Source: Sphaerochaetaceae bacterium (GTDB taxonomy: Bacteria; Spirochaetota; Spirochaetia; Sphaerochaetales; Sphaerochaetaceae). From it: 64,000 nt of DNA. The DNA is taken from assembly GCA_028532765.1 (NCBI GenBank), contig JAQQAR010000091.1:1-64000 (forward strand), written 5' to 3'. The position numbers and the translations under genes were made by a program. This document shows, one piece after another, positions 58,051-64,000 of this stretch (position 1 is the stretch's first letter; each line of letters starts with the position of its first letter). The notes under the pieces are model-generated. The model saw only the letters and a program-made list of their open reading frames with translations, was not told the origin of the DNA and did not search any database.

Positions 58051-59817
58051 TTACATCGAAGCGAGGAAGGGGACACCAATCAAACTGAAGGCATTCTTGA
58101 TCACCTGCAAGACCATGCTTACCAGTTCGATACGGGAACGGACCAGCGAGCGGGAAGAAGCCTTCAGGACCGGATTGTCATGATACCAACGGCTGAACAA
58201 CTTTGAGATATCATAGAGATAGCTACAAACAACCGAGGGATCATATGCACTGCCTGCCCTCTCAACAACTTCCTGATACCGTGCAAGCTGCTTGATAAGC
58301 TCCCGCTCATCAGGGAGGGTCAGCAAGCTGCTGTCGAAACTCATCTTATGGCAATCGGCAAACTCTTCATCCTGATACTTCCTGAGCATGCTCGAGATTC
58401 TCGCACCCATGTACTGAAGGTAGGGCCCGGTATTCCCATTGAAAGAGATGGATTCAGCAGGATTGAAGATCATATCCTTGGTCGGGGAGACTTGCAGCAG
58501 GTAGTAGTTCAGCGCACCGAGTGCGATGGCACTGCTGGTCTTGTCCACATCATCTACAAGGTCCTCACGCTCTTTCTCACGGATCTCGTTACGTGCAAGG
58601 GAAGTGAGGGTATCAACCAACTCATCGGCATCAACAACGGTTCCTTCACGGCTTTTCATCTTTCCATCAGGCAGATTTACCATGCCGTAGGAGAGGTGAT
58701 GAAGATCATCAGCCCAGGAGTAACCCAGCGTCTGCAATACATAGAAGAGCACCATGAAGTGATACCTCTGCTCGCTGGCAACCACATAGATCAAGGAATC
58801 GAAAGGCCAGTCCTTGTGTCGCATGATGGCTGTTCCCACGTCCTGGGTCATATATAAGCTGGTCCCATCCTTGCGCAGGAGCACTTTCTTGTCCAGTTTG
58901 ATCGGCTCCAGGTCAACCCATACCGATCCGTCCTCCTCACGATAGAATACACCCTTTTCAAGACCTTTGAGGATTTCATCCTTACCATACTTGTATGTCT
59001 CAGACTCATAGTAATAGGCATCAAAACTGATTCCCATCTTCTCATAGCTTTCAGCGAGGCCCTCGAGTGTCCATCCGTTCATTTTCTCCCAAAGTGCCAT
59101 CACCTCAGGATCCCCACTCTCCCACTTCTGCAACATCTCCTGGGCTTGCCCCTCAGCAGAGGGATCCTCTTTTGCCCAAGAAGCAAACTTGACATAGTAC
59201 TTACCAACGAGGTGGTCTCCCTTGATACCACTGGATTCGGGAGTCTCACCGCCTCCAAACTTCTGGTAAGCAAGCATTGACTTGCAAATATGCACCCCGC
59301 GGTTATTGATAAGGTTTACCTTGCGGACCTCGGCACCATTGGCCTTCAGTATAGCGGCAACACTCTCTCCCAGGCTGTCATTACGCATATGGCCAAGATG
59401 GAGAGGTTTGTTGGTATTGGGACAACTGAACTCAATGGTAACCTTCTTGCCCTTGAGAGCCTCACTACTTCCGTAGCGCTCCTTCTCCTGTGCAATACGC
59501 TCTGAAAGAGCGGTTGCAACAGAACCCATGTCAATACGGACATTCAAGTAAGGTCCACTCAAGAGAATCTCACCAGAGGGACGATCATCAAGCTGTTCAA
59601 TACGGGTCTTGAGTTCAGAGGCGAGCTTAGGGGGAGCAGTCCTCAGGACCTTTGCATAGGCAAAGAGTGGGAAAGCAAGATCACCAAGCTCAGGCTTCGG
59701 AGGACTCTGTACTGCCAATGCTGGCAATTCAGGGGCATCGCCCAACATCTCAGCAGCATAGATGGACAACTGCTGCTCGATAAGATTCTTCCAAGTTTCA
59801 CGTACCGCTTCTAGCAT
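58051..59817 (-). CDS. argS: Arginyl-tRNA synthetase
   Basis: 588 aa class I enzyme. SCPNTNKPLHLGHMRNDSLG near 131-150 has the HIGH motif; no canonical KMSKS, but MKSREGTVVD near 398 is the usual ArgS substitute; the DALR anticodon domain (GPYLQYMGARISS) is C-terminal. Convergent with the TetR gene, 9-nt gap. AAAGGA lies 9 nt before the ATG. Confidence 0.97.
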   Translation of the reverse strand: MLEAVRETWKNLIEQQLSIYAAEMLGDAPELPALAVQSPPKPELGDLAFPLFAYAKVLRTAPPKLASELKTRIEQLDDRPSGEILLSGPYLNVRIDMGSVATALSERIAQEKERYGSSEALKGKKVTIEFSCPNTNKPLHLGHMRNDSLGESVAAILKANGAEVRKVNLINNRGVHICKSMLAYQKFGGGETPESSGIKGDHLVGKYYVKFASWAKEDPSAEGQAQEMLQKWESGDPEVMALWEKMNGWTLEGLAESYEKMGISFDAYYYESETYKYGKDEILKGLEKGVFYREEDGSVWVDLEPIKLDKKVLLRKDGTSLYMTQDVGTAIMRHKDWPFDSLIYVVASEQRYHFMVLFYVLQTLGYSWADDLHHLSYGMVNLPDGKMKSREGTVVDADELVDTLTSLARNEIREKEREDLVDDVDKTSSAIALGALNYYLLQVSPTKDMIFNPAESISFNGNTGPYLQYMGARISSMLRKYQDEEFADCHKMSFDSSLLTLPDERELIKQLARYQEVVERAGSAYDPSVVCSYLYDISKLFSRWYHDNPVLKASSRSLVRSRIELVSMVLQVIKNAFSLIGVPFLASM

Positions 59818-59864
59818 TATTTCATTCCTTTATTTGTAGCTAATGACTATACAACAAACCAAAG

Positions 59865-60827
59865 TCAGACTTCAAGGTGGATGCTGACTTCCCCGCTGGA
59901 GAGAACCTTTCTCTCCCCATATTCATTCTCAACCACCAGATGAGCTTCGTCATCGATTGCAATGGCTCTGGCCATATACTCCTCAGATCCTGCATGCACG
60001 CGCACCTCATGTCCTATCACCAAAGATCTATCGCGGTATGCAGAGAGGAAGGGGCGACCAGATAAGGTAGCCAAGGAATCCTCCAGCTTTTTTACCATGC
60101 ATGCAATAAGAGCATCCACAGAGAAGCCAGTGGGAAGAGAATCCTCTCCATCATAAAGAGAGGTGGCTATTGTCTTGAGTGAATCCTCGAATGCTTCCCG
60201 TTTGGTGAACAGGTTAATGCCGATACCCACCACCACTGCAGTGAGTCGTCCACTCTCTACTCCCAGCACCCCTTCAGTAAGGATACCGCAGACTTTTCGG
60301 TTCTGATAGAACAGATCATTGACCCATTTGATCTGGCAGTACTTCCCACACATCTCCTCGATGGCCTCACTGACAGCCACGGCAGCTGCACTGGTAATCA
60401 GGGAGGCATCAGATAGTGGAAATACTGCAGGAAAGAGGAGGCTGAGGTAGAGACCTCCCTGCGGGCTGTAGAAGCTCCTTGAGAGCCTTCCCCTCCCCTC
60501 GCTCTGATGACAGGCAAGAACCAAGGCTTTTCTGGATTTCAATGTTTTTGCATATCGATTGGTTGAGTCAATTGAATCGAATAGATGAAGCTCCCAGGAA
60601 GGAAGAAGGGCCTGTAGACGTTCCTTGGAATATAAAAGGGTGGAAGTGAGCAAGCGATATCCTCGGTTTGGAATTCCCTCGATTACATGACCTTGGTTAC
60701 GTAAGGTTTCCATAGCTTTCCAAACAGCCGTACGGCTTACACCCATCTCGTCAGCAAGTTGTTGACCACTCTGGTGACGATCCCGATTGGAAGAAAGAAT
60801 GTGTAGCAATGTTTGGGCATGATTCAT
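59865..60827 (-). CDS. birA: Biotin protein ligase/biotin operon repressor BirA
   Basis: 320 aa bifunctional type. N-terminal winged helix (1-60: QQLADEMGVSRTAVWKAMETL), then the ligase domain with GRGRLSRSF (111-119, biotinyl-AMP loop), KWVNDLF near 171 and a C-terminal SH3-like domain. It charges biotin onto carboxyl carriers and represses biotin genes. Start moved to the ATG at 60827, because a good promoter ends 7 nt upstream; TTG 60863 would lie in the -35 box. Confidence 0.92.
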   Translation of the reverse strand: MNHAQTLLHILSSNRDRHQSGQQLADEMGVSRTAVWKAMETLRNQGHVIEGIPNRGYRLLTSTLLYSKERLQALLPSWELHLFDSIDSTNRYAKTLKSRKALVLACHQSEGRGRLSRSFYSPQGGLYLSLLFPAVFPLSDASLITSAAAVAVSEAIEEMCGKYCQIKWVNDLFYQNRKVCGILTEGVLGVESGRLTAVVVGIGINLFTKREAFEDSLKTIATSLYDGEDSLPTGFSVDALIACMVKKLEDSLATLSGRPFLSAYRDRSLVIGHEVRVHAGSEEYMARAIAIDDEAHLVVENEYGERKVLSSGEVSIHLEV

Positions 60828-60834
60828 GCGACCG

Positions 60835-60863
60835 ATGGTAGTGTGCACTTCTTCAATTGTCAA
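60835..60863 (-). promoter_or_regulatory. Promoter of birA, predicted leaderless
   Basis: Minus strand: consensus -35 TTGACA (60863-60858), 17-bp spacer, -10 TACCAT (60840-60835), then 7 nt to the ATG at 60827; no Shine-Dalgarno. Confidence 0.65.
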
Positions 60864-60881
60864 CCTGTTTGCTGTTTACAA
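60857..60881. promoter_or_regulatory. Candidate BirA operator
   Basis: TTGTCAAC (60857-60864) and GTTTACAA (60874-60881) form an inverted repeat with one mismatch, resembling known BirA half-sites TTGTAAAC/GTTTACAA. The spacer is 9 bp, shorter than the usual roughly 15. Each half-site overlaps one -35 box of the divergent birA and bioY promoters. Confidence 0.6.
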
Positions 60882-60904
60882 TTAAAAACGTGCTGTGCTA
60901 CGCT
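60875..60904 (+). promoter_or_regulatory. Promoter of bioY, predicted leaderless
   Basis: -35 TTTACA (60875-60880), 18-bp spacer, -10 TACGCT (60899-60904), then CCCCCC to the ATG at 60911; no Shine-Dalgarno is possible in that C-run. Confidence 0.5.
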
Positions 60905-60910
60905 CCCCCC

Positions 60911-61453
60911 ATGCAACAAAAACGATTACTGCTTACCTCTCTCTTTAGTGCCTTGATCATCGTTGGAGCTTATCTCAGGTTCCCTCTTCCTCCTGTCCCC
61001 ATCACCCTGCAGACACTCTTTGTTCTGCTCGCAGGATTTCTCGGTGGGCCGGCCGTCGGTCTGGGCAGCACGGCAATTTACCTGCTGCTGGGAGCGATTG
61101 GTTTACCGGTATTCAGTAGTGGTGGCGGCTTGGGAGTCCTCCTTGGCCCCACTGGGGGATTTCTCTTCGGGTTGCTTCCTGCCTCCTTTCTCGCAGGTCT
61201 TGCCGGCAACTACCGCAGAAAGGACGAGTACCCAGGAAGATTCAGATTGGTATGCATTCTCCTTGGCCTTGGGGCTACAATGGTAATCTATCTTGCAGGA
61301 GTCCCTTACCTGAAAGTTGTGGGAAACCTCTCCTGGAAGGTAGCACTGCAGGCAGGTATGCTTCCTTTCATTCTTGGTGATCTATTGAAATTGGCCATTG
61401 CCACACATCTGGCGGGCACCTTACATACAAGGATTGCACAGTTCCTAGGCTAA
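60911..61453 (+). CDS. bioY: Biotin transporter S component BioY
   Basis: 180 aa, six membrane segments. FPLPPVPITLQTLFVLLAG near 25-43 and GGPAVGLGSTAIYLLLGAIGLPVFSSGGG near 45-73 are BioY hallmarks, and the GPTGGFLFG motif is near 80. It binds biotin and works alone or with an ECF energy module; no ECF genes are near. The start is at 60911; the frame extends to TTG 60857, inside the operator. Confidence 0.94.
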   Translation: MQQKRLLLTSLFSALIIVGAYLRFPLPPVPITLQTLFVLLAGFLGGPAVGLGSTAIYLLLGAIGLPVFSSGGGLGVLLGPTGGFLFGLLPASFLAGLAGNYRRKDEYPGRFRLVCILLGLGATMVIYLAGVPYLKVVGNLSWKVALQAGMLPFILGDLLKLAIATHLAGTLHTRIAQFLG

Positions 61454-61457
61454 GTGC

Positions 61458-61487
61458 TTGCATAAAAGCCTACAAGAACCGTATGGT
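61458..61487 (+). promoter_or_regulatory. Promoter of cysE, predicted leaderless
   Basis: -35 TTGCAT (61458-61463), 18-bp spacer, -10 TATGGT (61482-61487), then 6 nt to the ATG at 61494; no Shine-Dalgarno. It begins 5 nt after the bioY stop. Confidence 0.55.
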
Positions 61488-61493
61488 AGCTGT

Positions 61494-62414
61494 ATGAAAC
61501 CGTGCAAAGACCAACAATTTGATGCTTCATCCTATGTGGATGCATTCTACGGGACCTTCGACCGTGTTGCAGGAAATGCGAATTTCCATGGTTTGAAACC
61601 ACTGCCACAGATGCTCTCCATTGGGGAAATCTCCAATGAATTTCTTGAACTGATGTTTCCTGGCCGTTGTGGGCGAGACCGCGCTGAACTGGGACTACAA
61701 GAAATTCTGAGCGTACAGATGCAGGAAGTCTGTACGCAACTGAAGAGCCAGATTTTTCTTGCATACCGGTACGATGACCCTTCGCTTGATGAATGTGAAG
61801 CACAGGAGAAAGCCGATAGTACGGTCAAAAAGGTATGTGAACTCTTGCCCCAACTCCGTATAAAACTGAAAAAGGATGCCAGGGCAGCGTTCGATGGAGA
61901 CCCTGCTGCAAGGAATATCAGGGAGGTCATCCTCTCCTATCCCTGCATCAAGACACTTACCATACACCGTATTGCACATGAACTGTTCAAGATGGATGTT
62001 CCCCTAATTCCTCGCATGTTCAATGAGTATGCTCACAAGGAGACCGGTATCGATATCCACCCCGGTGCTGAGATTGGGGCTTCGTTCTTCATCGACCATG
62101 GAACTGGTGTAGTCATTGGGGAAACCACGGTTATCGGGAACAATGTGAAGCTCTACCAAGGGGTCACCCTTGGTGCACTGAGCTTTCCAAAAGATGCTTG
62201 CGGAAGCCTGATCAGGGGAGCAAAAAGACACCCCTCAATTGAAGACAATGTAACCATCTATTCCAACGCAACTATCCTTGGAGATATTACCATCGGGAAA
62301 AATGCAGTAATAGGCTCCAACGTATGGATCAAGGAATCGGTTGCTCCCAATACCATGGTCACCATCCAGGAACCCAAGGTAACGGTAAGGGAACTAAGAA
62401 GTCGTCCTAACTGA
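61494..62414 (+). CDS. cysE: Serine O-acetyltransferase
   Basis: 306 aa. A long helical N-terminal region precedes the left-handed beta-helix: ETGIDIHPGAEIGASFFIDHGTG near 195-217 with the catalytic Asp-His, VIGETTVIGNNVKLYQGVTLGA near 219, and the hexapeptide repeats to the end. It makes O-acetylserine for cysteine synthesis. The EpsC-like long N-terminus is typical of anaerobes. Start at 61494 is supported by promoter geometry; TTG 61458 lies in the -35 box. The 3' end overlaps the GNAT gene by 8 bp. Confidence 0.9.
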   Translation: MKPCKDQQFDASSYVDAFYGTFDRVAGNANFHGLKPLPQMLSIGEISNEFLELMFPGRCGRDRAELGLQEILSVQMQEVCTQLKSQIFLAYRYDDPSLDECEAQEKADSTVKKVCELLPQLRIKLKKDARAAFDGDPAARNIREVILSYPCIKTLTIHRIAHELFKMDVPLIPRMFNEYAHKETGIDIHPGAEIGASFFIDHGTGVVIGETTVIGNNVKLYQGVTLGALSFPKDACGSLIRGAKRHPSIEDNVTIYSNATILGDITIGKNAVIGSNVWIKESVAPNTMVTIQEPKVTVRELRSRPN

Positions 62415-62976
62415 AGGAGCGCATATCCAGAGATTCATTGAGCAGGGATAGGCGCAGATGGTCAACCCACGCCCCATCCCTGTATAGATAGCCCTTCGCC
62501 ACTCCCTCGGCTTGGAATCCCATATGCTCAGCAAAAGCAAGACTTGCACTATTGTTCTGTTGGATATGGGCCTCGATGCGATGCAACCCAAGTTCTCCAA
62601 ACGCAAAGTCGATAATTCCCTTCACTGCCTCTCTTCCATAGCCCTGACGCAGCTTGTCCCCATCTACACTATAGCTGAGCTTTCCTGATCGAAAAGGTCC
62701 CCATACCAATTGGTTCAGGCTCACCAAGGCAATAACATGTTTTCTTTTATCCTTCTCGAAAAACAACAAGGGGAGCATTCTATGCTCCTCATAGAGTGCA
62801 TACTGACGGTCCGCCACATCCTGGAATGAACCCAGGGTGTAGTAACTCTCCTTCTGCGCAATTGAGTAGGGACGAAACAATTCCCGGTTCCTCTTCTCGT
62901 ATGCCAGGTACGGTCCAGCAAGCGATCTGGAAATGATATAAGCGTCAAGACGTTCAGTAGCGAATAGCCGTTTCAT
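62407..62976 (-). CDS. GNAT-family N-acetyltransferase (RimJ/RimL-like)
   Basis: 189 aa. Pattern of the ribosomal-protein-alanine acetyltransferase group: LSYSVDGDKLRQGYGREAVKGIIDFAFGE near 104-132 (acetyl-CoA loop QGYGREA), then LHRIEAHIQQNNSASLAFAEHMGF near 135. Substrate unknown. Start at 62976 with GGAG 10 nt upstream; the gene overlaps the end of the mtaB-like gene by 23 bp, so the two are translationally linked. Confidence 0.85.
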   Translation of the reverse strand: MKRLFATERLDAYIISRSLAGPYLAYEKRNRELFRPYSIAQKESYYTLGSFQDVADRQYALYEEHRMLPLLFFEKDKRKHVIALVSLNQLVWGPFRSGKLSYSVDGDKLRQGYGREAVKGIIDFAFGELGLHRIEAHIQQNNSASLAFAEHMGFQAEGVAKGYLYRDGAWVDHLRLSLLNESLDMRSFS

Positions 62977-64000
62977 AGGAAATAAACTCCATTTTTCCTG
63001 TTTTGGGCAGCTTGTCACTGAAGCGTCCCTTTATCAACATCCCTTCCCTTGCGAAGGGAGGAGCATCAATCACTTTTACTTCCAGATAGTTCCCGCTCAA
63101 ACCATACCAGTGTCCCCCCTTCCTGTTTTGGAGGATTACCTCACTCTCTTTTCCCAGTTGTCTCTCTCTGTACGCGTCGTGCAACTGCTTTGAGAGTTCC
63201 CTGAGCTCAAGGGCCCGTTCATCACGTATTTTCTCAGGAACACGGTGTTTTGCATGATACAGCGGGGTATCGGGTCGGGGTGAGAATGGAAACACATGCA
63301 ACATGGAGAATCCTTGGCTGAGTATGAACTGCTTAGTTTCCTGGAAATCCTCTTCACGCTCCCCAGGAAGACCGGTAATGATATCAGCTGCCAGGAATGG
63401 GTCATCCTTCGACTGTTTGAGCTGTTCCAGAATTGAGGACAGTTCACTGATGGTATAGTGCCTGTCAACGAGTTGCAGAACCCGATCGCTCCCACTCTGT
63501 ACCGGAATGTGGAAATGTGGTTGCATCCTTGGGTCCTTCAAGACTTCCAACAGACGACCATCGATATGGTCTGGTTCCATGGAACTGAGACGGAGCCTCA
63601 CATTTGGAGAAAGTGCTCTGAGCAACTTCTCAAGCAGCCCTCCCAAGCCATCCCCCTGATGGTCATACATGGTAAGGTTGACACCGGTGAGCATGATCTC
63701 CTGGAAACCAGCCTCCTCGAGTGCCAAAGCACGCTCAATGACCAGAGTGGGATCAAGGCTCACTGCCTTGCCCCGTGCAATATGTACGCGACAATAGGCA
63801 CAACTGTTATCGCACCCATCCTGAATTTTCAGGTATGCCCTGCTATGGTAGGAAAAAGAGGCCGCATCATAATCAAAGACGGAAGCTTCCCCGTCACTGA
63901 AGGAGAGGCACCCCTCCTTCATGCTCATACCAGAGACCAGAGAGGCTTTCAGATGCTTTGCAAGCTGAAGAAGATGCGCCTTCTTTTCCAAGGGAACCAC
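62954..64000 (-). CDS. tRNA methylthiotransferase MtaB-like (5'-truncated)
   Basis: 348 codons visible; the true start lies beyond the window end. Radical-SAM cysteines CDNSCAYC (about 38-45) bind the 4Fe-4S cluster; LTGVNLTMYDHQ near 100, HFHIPVQSGSDRVL near 158 and ADIITGLPGE near 199 are MiaB/MtaB features, and a TRAM-like C-terminus follows (VILQNRKGG...). The GVNL motif favours MtaB (ms2t6A37 on tRNA) over MiaB. The N-terminal cluster domain is cut off. Confidence 0.87.
   Translation of the reverse strand: MVPLEKKAHLLQLAKHLKASLVSGMSMKEGCLSFSDGEASVFDYDAASFSYHSRAYLKIQDGCDNSCAYCRVHIARGKAVSLDPTLVIERALALEEAGFQEIMLTGVNLTMYDHQGDGLGGLLEKLLRALSPNVRLRLSSMEPDHIDGRLLEVLKDPRMQPHFHIPVQSGSDRVLQLVDRHYTISELSSILEQLKQSKDDPFLAADIITGLPGEREEDFQETKQFILSQGFSMLHVFPFSPRPDTPLYHAKHRVPEKIRDERALELRELSKQLHDAYRERQLGKESEVILQNRKGGHWYGLSGNYLEVKVIDAPPFAREGMLIKGRFSDKLPKTGKMEFISYETAIRY

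Overview
The window looks like a stretch of a spirochaete chromosome, most likely Sphaerochaeta or a close relative. This rests on recalled family resemblance and gene content (SpoVG, a TrpXYZ-type ABC system with two binding proteins, lipoproteins, desulfoferrodoxin, dimeric GlyQS); no search was run. It is gene-dense, carries no phage, insertion sequence or CRISPR array, and has two tRNAs (Asn-GTT and Gln-TTG). Many convergent gene pairs abut or overlap at their stop codons.

Layout. 1-1915 (minus) is a 3'-truncated RlmK-type rRNA methyltransferase with an acidic linker and an Arg/Asp/Gly repeat tail; it is open to the window edge. 1994-4811 is a short sugar-nucleotide operon (unknown protein, phosphohexomutase, galE), followed by an orphan FtsX-like permease. 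6252-9610 (minus) holds tRNA-Asn, a two-domain 5'-nucleotidase lipoprotein whose first domain has lost its metal ligands, and a 56-aa basic protein. 9749-11764 has yidD, udk and galM. 11849-18251 (minus) is a housekeeping operon rplY-pth-tilS-ftsH-lepA; 18423-19747 is ispE-spoVG-tRNA-Gln. 19889-27798 has a SMUG1-like glycosylase, a HAD hydrolase, fadD, the methylthioadenosine genes mtaD-mtnA, gdhA and desulfoferrodoxin. 27795-34383 (minus) holds a SsuABC/TauABC-like transporter and the synthetase operon gltX-glyQS-tyrS.

34499-42346 is the least ordinary part: an HD protein, then a minus-strand series with a PHP phosphatase-like protein, a RloA/RloB pair with altered catalytic motifs, a membrane LuxR regulator, an alpha/beta hydrolase, pdxA, a lipoprotein and a cobalamin adenosyltransferase. 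42474-53476 (plus) holds a hyperacidic 95-aa protein, two tandem TrpX-type binding proteins with permease and ATPase, a MATE exporter, and a ChvE-GguA-GguB-type sugar importer with its own LacI regulator. 53478-57325 (minus) is the conserved cluster rplU-rpmA-obgE-nadD-yqeK-(lipoprotein)-rsfS. 57469-64000 has a TetR regulator, argS, the divergent birA/bioY pair, cysE, a GNAT acetyltransferase and an mtaB-like gene cut by the window end.

The most notable cross-window pattern is regulatory. At least six genes (yidD, pdxA, the tetR-type gene, birA, bioY, cysE) lack a Shine-Dalgarno sequence and have a -35/-10 pair whose -10 box ends only 5-7 nt before the ATG, which predicts leaderless mRNAs. 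In birA/bioY the two -35 boxes lie in the half-sites of a BirA-like inverted repeat; in the TetR gene an inverted repeat fills the promoter spacer.
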